From CAVVST01 sp963750995 (lineage in GTDB: Bacteria > Acidobacteriota > Vicinamibacteria > Vicinamibacterales > UBA2999), in contig CAVVST010000001.1 in the NCBI GenBank assembly GCA_963750995.1, forward strand, positions 682,001 to 746,000: a stretch of DNA of 64,000 nt, read 5' to 3'. Positions 24,415 through 32,225 of the stretch are shown piece by piece (the stretch's first letter is position 1; each line of letters starts with the position of its first letter). The notes beneath the pieces are model-generated. The model ran no database searches. It was not told the origin of the DNA and was given only the letters and a program-made list of their open reading frames with translations. The position numbers and the translations under genes are program-made.

Positions 24415-25648
24415 CTGAACCTACGATCATAGCACCCCGGTCGGGCGCGGTCCGGATGAACGCCAGCAGCACTGCCGCGCATGCGGCGAGCGTCGAGCCC
24501 GTGCCGAACGCCACCGGCGCACCGAACCGGTCGTAGAGAAATCCAAACGTGACGCTCGCCGCCAGTGCGCCGACGCCGAGCGCGGCGTTGTAGACGCCGA
24601 ACGCCGTGCCTTGCCTGCCAGCCGGCGTGAGATCCGCGACGAGCGCTTTCTCTGCGCCTTCCGTAAACGCGAAGTACGAGCCGTATGCGAGGAACCACGC
24701 GATTAACGTCCACGCGTCGCGCGCGGTCGCGAAGCCGAGGTAGACAACCGCGTAGATCGTCCAGCCGATCATGATCACGCGCTTGCGCCCGAGCCGGTCC
24801 GAGAGTGCGCCGCCCCACGTGGAGAGCGACGCTTTCACGACGTGGAGACCAGCCCACAACAGCGGAATGTAGGTCGCGCTGCCGAGGACGTCCGAGAGAC
24901 GCAGGAGCAGAAACGCGTCGGCGGAGTTGCCGAGTGAGAACACCAGCAAGACGGCGAGGAATGCGAGCAGGCGTCGGGGCAATCGCTCGGCGGGTCCGCT
25001 GCGCGGAACCCGCCCTACAATCGCCTCGTGCTCGAGATTCGTAGGCCGGGTTCCACGGAGCGGGCCCGGCGCGGCAGACTCGGAATCCGGCTCCGGGACG
25101 AGGCACAGCAATGCCACGGCGATCGCGCCCGGGATCAGCGTGAGACCGAACAGCAGACGGTACTCGCCCGGCGCGAAGGACAGCACCGCCGTCGCGATCA
25201 GCGGCCCGAGAATCGCGCCGGCGTGATCCATGGCGCGATGAAAGCCGAACACCCGCCCGCGGGTGGCGGGCGTCGCGAACCGCGCGAGCATGACGTCGCG
25301 CGGAGCGCCCCGAATGCCCTTGCCCATGCGGTCGAGCGCGCGAATCAGCAGTACCTGCGGCCAGGTCGTCGTCAAGGCGATCAGCGGGCGGGCTGTGGAA
25401 GACAACGCGTAGCCGGCGATGACGATCGTCTTGCGGCGGGTCCATCGATCCGACGCCCATCCTGAAGCCACCTTCAGCAGGCTGTTGATCGCTTCGGCGA
25501 CGCCCTCGATGAGGCCGAGCGAAAAGGCGCCGGCGCCGAGCACCCGCGCGAGATAGACCGGGAGGACCGGGTAGATCATTTCGGTGGCGGCGTCGGTGAA
25601 CAGGCTCGACCACCCCAGCAGCCAGACCGGCCGTGGAATCGGCGACAT
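24389..25648 (-). CDS. MFS transporter with an in-frame palindromic insert
   Basis: A 419-aa major facilitator with about 12 hydrophobic segments. It starts MSPIPRPVWLLGWSSLFTDAATEMIYPVLP, shortened here to its key feature: FTDAATEMIYPVLPVYL is typical of the DHA-type family often annotated as quinolone-resistance-like. The loop motif GWASDRWTRRKTIVIAG follows helix 2, and ALDRMGKGIRGAPRDVML sits between helices 4 and 5. The central cytoplasmic loop (about residues 194-219) is encoded by a 78-bp palindrome described separately. A divergent radical SAM gene starts 28 bases upstream. Confidence 0.88.
   Translation of the reverse strand: MSPIPRPVWLLGWSSLFTDAATEMIYPVLPVYLARVLGAGAFSLGLIEGVAEAINSLLKVASGWASDRWTRRKTIVIAGYALSSTARPLIALTTTWPQVLLIRALDRMGKGIRGAPRDVMLARFATPATRGRVFGFHRAMDHAGAILGPLIATAVLSFAPGEYRLLFGLTLIPGAIAVALLCLVPEPDSESAAPGPLRGTRPTNLEHEAIVGRVPRSGPAERLPRRLLAFLAVLLVFSLGNSADAFLLLRLSDVLGSATYIPLLWAGLHVVKASLSTWGGALSDRLGRKRVIMIGWTIYAVVYLGFATARDAWTLIAWFLAYGSYFAFTEGAEKALVADLTPAGRQGTAFGVYNAALGVGALAASVTFGFLYDRFGAPVAFGTGSTLAACAAVLLAFIRTAPDRGAMIVGSDAKNSRHE
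24991..25068. repeat. 78-bp palindromic element inside the MFS gene
   Basis: Left arm 24991-25018 and right arm 25041-25068 are 28-bp inverted repeats matching at 24 positions, separated by 22 bases. The arms contain GTAGG(G/C)CGGGTTCC and AGCGG(A/G)CCCG. The element length (78 bp) is a multiple of three, so the transporter frame stays open through it. Confidence 0.85.
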
Positions 25649-25676
25649 TCGTTGACCGGTATCGTACGATCAGAGA

Positions 25677-26801
25677 GTGCCCACTCTGCAGGAACTGCTC
25701 ACCGCGCGCACGCGCGAGGCGGCGACGGAGCTGGTTGAGCGCCTGAACGGCGATCGGCTGCGGTGTCATGCCTGCGGCCATCAGTGCCCAATCCCACCCG
25801 GGGCGTACGGCGTCTGCAAGGTCCGCTTCAACGAAGGCGGACACCTGCAGGTGCCCTGGGGCTACGTCGGCGGCGTGCAGTGCGATCCGGTCGAGAAGAA
25901 GCCGTTCTTCCACGCCTATCCCGGCGCGCTTGCCTACAGCGTGGGCATGCTCGGCTGCGACCTTCATTGCAGCTACTGCCAGAACTGGGTCACCTCGCAG
26001 GCGCTGCGCGATCCGCACGCCGGCGCCCCGCCCCGCGACACGACGCCCGCGGCGCTCGTCGAGGACGCGCAAAGGCAGCGGGCGAAGATCGTCGTCTCGA
26101 CCTATAACGAGCCGCTGATCACCGCGGAGTGGGCGGTCGCGATCTTCAAGGAAGCGCGCGAGCACGGCCTCGTGACCGGCTTCGTGTCGAACGGCAACGG
26201 CACCCCGCGAGTGCTGGAATACCTGCGCCCGCACATAGACTTGTACAAAGTCGATCTCAAGAGCTTCGACGACAGACGCTACCGGGAACTCGGCGGCCGG
26301 CTGCAGCCGATTCTCGACACGATCCAGTGGCTGCACGACCACGACGTGTGGGTGGAAATCGTCACGCTGCTCGTCCCGGGCTTCAACGACAGCGACGTCG
26401 AACTTCGAGGGCTCACCGGGTTCCTGGCCGACGTCTCGATCGACATCCCCTGGCACGTGACGGCCTTCCACCAGGACTACAAAATGACCGAGCCGGAAAA
26501 CACGACGGCGGCGATGCTGCAGCGTGCCGCGGCCATCGCCCGCGGCGCCGGCCTCCGGTACGTCTACGGCGGGAATCTGCCTGGCCGGGTCGGCAACCTC
26601 GAACACACCGCCTGCCACGAATGCGGCGAACGGCTGATCACGCGGTATGGATACCTTATACAAGAGTACCGGCTGACGCCGGACGGGGCGTGTCCCCGGT
26701 GCGCCACGCGCATTCCGGGCCGTTGGAGCGCGGCGTTCGAGGGCCAGCGCACCGCCTTCCCGTTCCTCCCGCACGACCGCACCAGACTCTCGGTCCTGTA
26801 A
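25677..26801 (+). CDS. amrS: AmrS-type radical SAM protein (AmmeMemoRadiSam system)
   Basis: A 374-aa protein from a GTG at 25677. It begins with a cysteine-knuckle region (RCHACGHQCPIPPGAYGVC), then has the radical SAM CxxxCxxC cluster site at Cys94, Cys98 and Cys101 (GCDLHCSYCQNW). It continues with the PflA-like motifs STYNEPLITAEWAV and FVSNGNGTPRVLEYLRPHID, and ends with a zinc-ribbon-like tail (HECGER, and PRCATRIPG). This domain order matches the radical SAM member of AmmeMemoRadiSam systems. The AMMECR1 and Memo partners are not in the window. It is followed at 15 bases by moaA. Confidence 0.9.
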   Translation: MPTLQELLTARTREAATELVERLNGDRLRCHACGHQCPIPPGAYGVCKVRFNEGGHLQVPWGYVGGVQCDPVEKKPFFHAYPGALAYSVGMLGCDLHCSYCQNWVTSQALRDPHAGAPPRDTTPAALVEDAQRQRAKIVVSTYNEPLITAEWAVAIFKEAREHGLVTGFVSNGNGTPRVLEYLRPHIDLYKVDLKSFDDRRYRELGGRLQPILDTIQWLHDHDVWVEIVTLLVPGFNDSDVELRGLTGFLADVSIDIPWHVTAFHQDYKMTEPENTTAAMLQRAAAIARGAGLRYVYGGNLPGRVGNLEHTACHECGERLITRYGYLIQEYRLTPDGACPRCATRIPGRWSAAFEGQRTAFPFLPHDRTRLSVL

Positions 26802-26816
26802 GGGATAATTGCGGTA

Positions 26817-27833
26817 GTGCTCCTCGACCAGTTCCAGCGCCCGCTCCGCAACCTGCGGTTGTCGGTCACCGACCGTTGCAACCTCCGGTGCAGCTACTGC
26901 ATGCCGGAGCCGGAGTACGTCTGGCTGCCGCGCGAGGACATCCTCCAGTTCGAGGAAATCGAGCAACTGGTGGACGTGTTCCTGGATCACGGCGTCGACA
27001 AGGTGCGCCTCACGGGTGGAGAGCCGCTGCTGCGGCGCGACCTTCCGGCCCTTGTGGCCCGGCTTGCGTCGAGGCCGCGGATCCGCGACCTGGCGATGAC
27101 GACCAACGGCGTGCTCCTGGTCGACCATGCCGACGCGCTGGCGCGATCGGGGCTGCACCGGCTCACGGTCAGCCTGGATACGCTGCAGCCGCAGCGGTTT
27201 CGCGACCTCACCCGTTCCAACGATCTCGCACGGGTCCTCGAGGGGATCGCCACGGCCGCACCGCTCTTCCCCGGCCTCAAGCTCGACTCGGTGGTGATCC
27301 GGGGGACCAACGACGACGAGCTCGTCGCCCTCATCGAATTTGGCCGGAAGTTCAACGCCGAGGTTCGCTTCATCGAGTACATGGATGTGGGCGGCGCCAC
27401 CCACTGGTCGATGGATCGGGTCGTGTCGCGCAGCGAGATGCTCGCCGCCCTGTCGCGCCATTACGGCCCGATCGCCCCGGTCGAGGAGGCCTCGTCCGCG
27501 CCGGCAGATCGTTACCGGCTTCCCGACGGCACGGTCTTCGGCATCATTTCCTCGACGACGCAGCCGTTCTGCCAGGATTGCGATCGAAGCCGGCTGACCG
27601 CCGATGGCGTGTGGTACCTGTGCCTCTACGCGTCGCGCGGCCTGGATCTACGCGGTGCGCTGCGCCGCGGGGCGGCGCCGGCCGAACTTGCCGCGCTGAT
27701 TCGTACTGCCTGGGAGGCACGCCGCGATCGCGGCGCCGAGGATCGGCTCGCCGAGCGCGACCGCTCGCCGCTCATCCCGATCGATACCCTGAGAAGGGAC
27801 CCACACCTCGAGATGCACACCCGAGGCGGTTAG
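26817..27833 (+). CDS. moaA: GTP 3',8-cyclase MoaA
   Basis: A 338-aa radical SAM enzyme of molybdenum cofactor synthesis, converting GTP to 3',8-cyclo-GTP. The N-terminal 4Fe-4S site is Cys21, Cys25, Cys28 (SVTDRCNLRCSYCMP). VRLTGGEPLLRRDL binds SAM and MTTNGVLL is a family block. The second cluster appears as FCQDCDRSRLTADGVWYLCL. The protein ends in the required GG dipeptide. The GTG start at 26817 is chosen because the family starts with this strand. It lies just after the AmrS-like gene and its stop overlaps the convergent HD-GYP stop by four bases. Confidence 0.95.
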   Translation: MLLDQFQRPLRNLRLSVTDRCNLRCSYCMPEPEYVWLPREDILQFEEIEQLVDVFLDHGVDKVRLTGGEPLLRRDLPALVARLASRPRIRDLAMTTNGVLLVDHADALARSGLHRLTVSLDTLQPQRFRDLTRSNDLARVLEGIATAAPLFPGLKLDSVVIRGTNDDELVALIEFGRKFNAEVRFIEYMDVGGATHWSMDRVVSRSEMLAALSRHYGPIAPVEEASSAPADRYRLPDGTVFGIISSTTQPFCQDCDRSRLTADGVWYLCLYASRGLDLRGALRRGAAPAELAALIRTAWEARRDRGAEDRLAERDRSPLIPIDTLRRDPHLEMHTRGG

Positions 27834-28813
27834 GCGAAGGTCGTGATCTGCTGGGTGTCGAGGAACGCCTCGACATGCATCTTCAGAAACTTGCCCTGGA
27901 AGACCTCATCCATGAGGTGTCTCGCCGCCTCGTCGCCGGTCAACGCCGGGCGATAGGGCCGGTTCGAGGTCAACGCGTCGTAAACGTCGACAATCCCCAC
28001 GATTTGCGCGAGCAGCGGCACTTCCTCGCCGCGCAGCGCCTGGGGATACCCGCTGCCGTTGAGGCGTTCGTGATGACCGCGGATGATCGGCCGCACGTCC
28101 TGCAGCGACTGCAGCGGCGCGCACAGCATGTCGCCGATGTCGGGATGACGCTTCATCATCGCAAACTCTTCCGGCGTGAGCTTGCCCGGCTTCAGCAGCA
28201 CCGAATCGGGCACACCCACCTTGCCGACATCGTGCAGGTAGCCGCCGCGATGCAGCGCCTCGAGGTCCTCCCCCGGCAGGCCGAGCGCTCGGCCGAGGAC
28301 CACCGCGTGCGTCGCGAGCCGTTCGCAGTGCCCGTTGGTGGTGGGATCGCGTGCTTCGATCGTCATCGCCAGCGCCATGAAGGCCGCCTCGGCGGAATCG
28401 AGCGCGTCGGTGAGCTGCTTCATGCGCGAGAGCGACGCCACCCGCGCGCGAAGTTCGTGCGGGTGCACCGGCTTTGACAGAAAGTCGTCGGCGCCGGCTT
28501 CGATCCCCTTGATGCGGTCCGAGAGATCCGACAGGCCGGTCACGAGGACGACCGGCGTGAGGCGTGTCAGCGGATCCGACTTGAGCTGCCGGCAGACCTC
28601 GATGCCGTCGATGCCCGGCATGCCGACGTCCAGCAGGACGACGTCGGGCCGGTGACGCCTCACGGCGTCCATCGCCGCCATCCCGTCCTCGACGGCGACG
28701 ACGTGATGACCCTCGCTGGTCAGCAGCTTGTGGAAGAGCGCACGAATGCTCTCCGTGTCGTCGGCGACAAGCACGCGGGTCCGCCTGGGGGATTGGGACG
28801 CCGGAACGATCAT
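27830..28813 (-). CDS. HD-GYP response regulator (cyclic-di-GMP phosphodiesterase)
   Basis: A 327-aa two-domain protein. Residues 11-125 are a receiver with acidic residues Asp18/Asp19, phospho-acceptor Asp62 (VVLLDVGMPG) and Lys114. Residues 140-320 are an HD-GYP domain with the metal pair His194-Asp195 (GGYLHDVGKVG), HPDIGDM, HHERLNGSGYP and the late DVYDALTSNRPYRP. All catalytic residues are present, so it should hydrolyse cyclic di-GMP when phosphorylated. The start follows the end of a small regulator gene by three bases, so the two form an operon. Confidence 0.93.
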   Translation of the reverse strand: MIVPASQSPRRTRVLVADDTESIRALFHKLLTSEGHHVVAVEDGMAAMDAVRRHRPDVVLLDVGMPGIDGIEVCRQLKSDPLTRLTPVVLVTGLSDLSDRIKGIEAGADDFLSKPVHPHELRARVASLSRMKQLTDALDSAEAAFMALAMTIEARDPTTNGHCERLATHAVVLGRALGLPGEDLEALHRGGYLHDVGKVGVPDSVLLKPGKLTPEEFAMMKRHPDIGDMLCAPLQSLQDVRPIIRGHHERLNGSGYPQALRGEEVPLLAQIVGIVDVYDALTSNRPYRPALTGDEAARHLMDEVFQGKFLKMHVEAFLDTQQITTFA

Positions 28814-28816
28814 CGT

Positions 28817-29263
28817 TTAGTCGGCCGCCAGTGCAACGCTCTCGGATCGCCGGGGCACCGGGATGCGCTGGTGCAGCCCGTGCCGTTCAAGTTGGCGGTA
28901 GAACGCGCGTCGACTCACGCCGAGAATCCGTGCCGCCACCGCCTTGTTGCCACGCACCTGCTCGAGAGTGCGGATGATGTGGTCCCGCTCGACGTCGATG
29001 AGCGACGCCGGGTAGACAGTCCTGACGCCCGCGCCCTCCTGCGATCGCCCCGTGCCGGCAACGGCACCGCCCTGGAGGTTGTGCTTCAACGCACTAACCG
29101 CCGCATCGAGGCTGTCGTAGCCGGTGGTCAGCACCGCTTCACACTGCGGGTTCATTCCCCGAAGCGTGCGGAGAATGTCGAGGCACGTGATTCCCGTTCC
29201 TACCAACGTCAATACCGCGCGGTCGTCGTCTACGATCAACAGTTGGGGACGCTGCGTCTGCAT
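28817..29263 (-). CDS. response-regulator-like protein with truncated receiver and Fis-type HTH
   Basis: The ATG at 29263 has AGGAG upstream; an open frame continues to 29311. The 148-aa product begins like a receiver (QLLIVDDDRAVLTLVG) but jumps straight to CLDILRTLRG, so about 45 residues including strand 3 with the phospho-acceptor aspartate are missing. After VLTTGYDSLDAAVSAL comes a linker and a complete Fis-family helix-turn-helix (RDHIIRTLEQVRGNKAVAAR, then ILGVSRRAFYRQLERHGL). It should bind DNA but not be phosphorylated in the usual way. It is the first gene of a two-gene operon with the HD-GYP regulator. Confidence 0.8.
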   Translation of the reverse strand: MQTQRPQLLIVDDDRAVLTLVGTGITCLDILRTLRGMNPQCEAVLTTGYDSLDAAVSALKHNLQGGAVAGTGRSQEGAGVRTVYPASLIDVERDHIIRTLEQVRGNKAVAARILGVSRRAFYRQLERHGLHQRIPVPRRSESVALAAD

Positions 29264-29539
29264 GATGACTTCGCTCCTGTGCGCGCACATATGGGCGCGT
29301 CTAAGCGACACATGCTGGCAAATGCAGCTCCAACCGGATGAGCTGCATGAGTCCTCACCGCAATCTGCAGCTAACTGTCTGTATCGGAAGGTGTTGGCAG
29401 GAGTATTAGGGCACTCCGCAGAAGGCGTTAAAGCGTTCTAGATCAGCACACGATAGTACATCAGTGCGCTATAACTGAACACTCTTTTGACAAAAACGTG
29501 CGCCGTGTCCGCACGGCCGCTCCTGGAAGGTGCCGCGAC

Positions 29540-30199
29540 TCAATGCGTCGCGGACGCCCAGATCTGTTCCAGCCGCCGGTCGCGTCCGCAGCCGAACCGG
29601 TAGAACCGGTACTGTGCGTTGTTCTTCTTGTAGTAGTCCTGGTGATACTCCTCCGCCCGATAGAACGGCCCGGCAGGCGAGATCGCCACGACGATCGGCT
29701 GCTGGAACATCTTCTGGAGGCTCGCCTTGGAGGCATCCGCAGCCGCCTTCTGCTGGTCGGTGTGGAAGAAGATCACCGGGCGATACTGGCTGCCGACGTC
29801 GCAGAACTGGCGGTGAGCGACGAAGGGATCGACGTTATGCCAGTAGTGATCGAGCAGCTTCTCGTAGCTGACCACCGCCGGGTCGTAGACGACCTGCACG
29901 GCTTCGGCATGCCCGGTCTCGCCAGCCGACACCTGCTTGTAGGTCGGGTTCGGCACCTTGCCGCCGGTGTAGCCCGAGGTCGTCGAGATCACCCCGGTCA
30001 GCTTGTCGAAGTCTGATTCTGTGCACCAGAAACAGCCGGATGCGAACGTGGCCACAGCCAGCCCCGGCTTCAGCGACGGGGTGACCAGGGTGCTCTGCCC
30101 CGCTTCGCTGCTGGTCACACCGATAAACCCGCCGCCGAGCCATACGTAGCCGGTCGCCAGCGCGAGCGCGGCGACGAGAACCCATCGTTGTGGATGCAT
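29540..30199 (-). CDS. msrA: peptide methionine-S-sulfoxide reductase MsrA, exported
   Basis: The ATG at 30199 has GGAGG at seven bases, giving 219 aa. An N-terminal hydrophobic segment (VLVAALALATGYVWLGGGFIG) suggests export or a membrane anchor. The catalytic motif GCFWCTESDFDKL, then TSGYTGGKVPNPTYKQVSAG and HAEAVQVVYDP are standard for MsrA. It reduces the S-diastereomer of methionine sulfoxide. It follows msrB at 22 bases on the same strand, so repair of both isomers is probably co-expressed outside the cytoplasm. Confidence 0.95.
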   Translation of the reverse strand: MHPQRWVLVAALALATGYVWLGGGFIGVTSSEAGQSTLVTPSLKPGLAVATFASGCFWCTESDFDKLTGVISTTSGYTGGKVPNPTYKQVSAGETGHAEAVQVVYDPAVVSYEKLLDHYWHNVDPFVAHRQFCDVGSQYRPVIFFHTDQQKAAADASKASLQKMFQQPIVVAISPAGPFYRAEEYHQDYYKKNNAQYRFYRFGCGRDRRLEQIWASATH

Positions 30200-30221
30200 G
30201 TCGGCCTCCGTTATGTCCGCC

Positions 30222-30734
30222 TCAGGCGGACGAATCAGGCGTGAAGCGCAACGCCACACCGTTCATGCAGTAGCGCTGACCGGTTGGACGCGGGCCATCG
30301 GGAAAGACGTGGCCGAGATGGCCGCCGCACCGCGCGCAGTGCACCTCGGTGCGGATCATGAACAGGGCCCGATCGACAGATGTGCCGACCGCGCCCGACA
30401 GCGGCTCCCAGAAGCTGGGCCAGCCGGTCCCGCTGTCGTACTTGGCCGCCGATGAGAACAGCGGATGGCCACAGCCGGCGCACACGAACGTCCCGCGGCG
30501 TGTTTCCTTGTTCAGCGGACTGGTGAACGCCCGCTCGGTGGCGTGGCCGCGCAGCACGCGGTACGCCTCGGGCTTCAGGGCCGCCCGCCATTCGTCATCC
30601 GTTTTCTCGATCGGAAAATGACGATCGGTCGTGTCGGCCGGCTGGACGATGTCGGAACTCTCGAGCCAGGCGATGACTGGCGCAAGGCCCAGGGCGACTC
30701 CGGCGATGGTCAAAAACTGCCGGCGATCCTGCAT
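30222..30734 (-). CDS. msrB: peptide methionine-R-sulfoxide reductase MsrB, Tat-type signal
   Basis: A 170-aa protein starting MQDRRQFLTIAGVALGLAP, a twin-arginine type signal (RRQFL) that suggests Tat export. The MsrB core shows zinc cysteines in FVCAGCGHPLF and VHCARCGGHLGHVF, the conserved YDSGTGWPSFW, and the catalytic Cys in RYCMNGVALRF. It reduces the R-diastereomer of methionine sulfoxide and works with the downstream MsrA. A GTCCGCCTCAGGCGGAC palindrome (30215-30231) overlaps the stop codon. It is divergent from an amidohydrolase gene 27 bases away, so the promoters are very close or overlapping. Confidence 0.95.
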   Translation of the reverse strand: MQDRRQFLTIAGVALGLAPVIAWLESSDIVQPADTTDRHFPIEKTDDEWRAALKPEAYRVLRGHATERAFTSPLNKETRRGTFVCAGCGHPLFSSAAKYDSGTGWPSFWEPLSGAVGTSVDRALFMIRTEVHCARCGGHLGHVFPDGPRPTGQRYCMNGVALRFTPDSSA

Positions 30735-30761
30735 GTCGCTCCAATGGTAGCATTCGCAGTC

Positions 30762-32027
30762 ATGTTGATGCGCTCATGCGGTCTCGCGCTGCTTTCGGCG
30801 GGAATCATGGCGGGGATCTCCCTGGGGCTCGCCCCGGCCACGCTCGCGCAGGCGCCTGTCACCGCGTTCGTCGGCGCCACGGTTATCGACGGCACCGGCG
30901 CGCCGCCAGTCGAAAACGGGGTCGTCGTCGTTCGCGATGGCCGGATTGCCGCCGCCGGACGCGCGGCCTCCGTCAGCATTCCGCCCGGGGCCGTACAGGT
31001 CGATCTCCGCGGCAAGACACTTCTCCCCGGATTCGTGAACGCCCACGGCCACGTGGACGATCCGATGGGATCGCGCCCGAACCTCGAACGCCAGCTGCAG
31101 CTCTACGGCCGTTACGCTATTACGTCGGTGCTCAGTCTTGGTGAGGAGACCGGCGCCGGCGCAACGCTGCGCGGCGATACGCGCGGACGCGCCCGCCTGT
31201 TCTTCGCCGGCCCGGTCGTCGACGGCAACACCGCTGATGCGGCCGGCACGGCCGCCGACAAGACAGTGGCGTTCAAACCGGACTGGGTGAAGATTCGCGT
31301 CGACGACAACAACGGCGCCGGAACGAAGATGCCGCGGGTTGCATACAAGGCGGCGATCGACCGCGCGCACGCCGCCGGCCTGCCGATCGCCGCTCACATG
31401 TTCTACCTCGAGGACGCCAAGCAGCTGCTGCGCGACGGCATCGATCTGCTCGCGCACAGCGTCCGCGACCTGCCGGTCGATCAGGAACTGATCACGCTGG
31501 CGCGAGAGCGGAACGTCTGTCTTGTGCCGACGCTGATGCGCGACGTGTCGATATTCGTATATGAGTCGACACCGGAATTCTTTTCCGATCCCTTCTTCAC
31601 CAGGTACGCGAACCAGGCCACGGTGAAGACCTTGATGTCGCCGGAACGTCAAGCCCAGGTGCGGAGCAACCCGAACACCCCGAAGTTCAAGCAGGTCGTG
31701 GAACTCGCGGGGCGGAACATGATGCAGATGAAGAAGGCGGGCGTGAAGATCGCCATGGGCACCGATTCAGGCGCCGCCAACCGGTTCCAGGGCTACTTCG
31801 AGCACATGGAGCTCGAGCTCATGGTCAAGGCCGGGTTGACGCCGATGCAGGCGATCGTCGCGGCCACCGGCGATGCGGCCGCGTGCATCCAGCGCTCCGG
31901 CGTCGTCGGCACGATCCAGCCAGGCGCCTGGGCGGACCTCGCCGTCTACGCCGCCAGCCCGGCTCTCGACATCAAGAACACGAAAACGCTGGAGTCGGTC
32001 TGGGTGGGAGGCGAGAGGATCCCGTGA
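30762..32027 (+). CDS. secreted amidohydrolase family protein
   Basis: A 421-aa protein from the ATG at 30762 (30768 is also possible), opening with a signal peptide that ends near LAQAP. The imidazolonepropionase-like amidohydrolase pattern follows: N-terminal beta domain (VIDGTGAPPVENGVVVVRDG), the metal motif in LPGFVNAHGHVD (HxH), then IAAHMFYLEDAKQLL and LLAHSVRDLP for the later histidines, and the catalytic aspartate in AMGTDSGAANRFQG. The C-terminal GTIQPGAWADLAVY closes the beta domain. Related enzymes hydrolyse dipeptides or other amides; the substrate is unknown. Confidence 0.92.
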   Translation: MLMRSCGLALLSAGIMAGISLGLAPATLAQAPVTAFVGATVIDGTGAPPVENGVVVVRDGRIAAAGRAASVSIPPGAVQVDLRGKTLLPGFVNAHGHVDDPMGSRPNLERQLQLYGRYAITSVLSLGEETGAGATLRGDTRGRARLFFAGPVVDGNTADAAGTAADKTVAFKPDWVKIRVDDNNGAGTKMPRVAYKAAIDRAHAAGLPIAAHMFYLEDAKQLLRDGIDLLAHSVRDLPVDQELITLARERNVCLVPTLMRDVSIFVYESTPEFFSDPFFTRYANQATVKTLMSPERQAQVRSNPNTPKFKQVVELAGRNMMQMKKAGVKIAMGTDSGAANRFQGYFEHMELELMVKAGLTPMQAIVAATGDAAACIQRSGVVGTIQPGAWADLAVYAASPALDIKNTKTLESVWVGGERIP

Positions 32028-32065
32028 AGGGGAACGGGAACGCGAACGTGTCGTTCACGCTTCCC

Positions 32066-32209
32066 GGTTCTCGCTTCCCGGTTCGTGTTCAGGTTCCGTG
32101 CTGGGTTCGAAGTTCGGGGGTTCGTAGTTCGGGGTTCGTAGTGTCCGGCTTCAGCCGGACCGTCGAACGCGAACCCCGAACGTGAACACGAACCGGGAAG
32201 CAAGAACTA
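32066..32209. repeat. nested long palindrome with REP core
   Basis: Outer arms 32066-32096 and 32178-32209 are inverted copies of a sequence containing GCTTCCCGGTTCGTGTTCA. Inside, GTTCGGGGTTCG pairs with its complement at about 32164-32180, and a GTCCGGCTTCAGCCGGAC palindrome (32143-32160) lies near the centre. A near-identical arm occurs at 48588. The element fills the gap between the amidohydrolase and TsaC genes. Confidence 0.75.
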
Positions 32210-32225
32210 AGAAGGGTGAACGACT

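Noticed and set aside
24324..27461. A 1,045-codon minus-strand open frame
   Set aside because: It runs antisense to moaA and amrS and out of frame over the MFS gene. The translation is R-, H- and E-rich low complexity without motifs: a high-GC shadow.
26129..28477. A 782-codon plus-strand open frame
   Set aside because: It shadows amrS and moaA in another frame and is antisense to the HD-GYP gene; no motif or start signal.
29312..29539. A sigma54 -24/-12 promoter before the short response regulator
   Set aside because: TGGCA-like and TGC words are present but without the required spacing.
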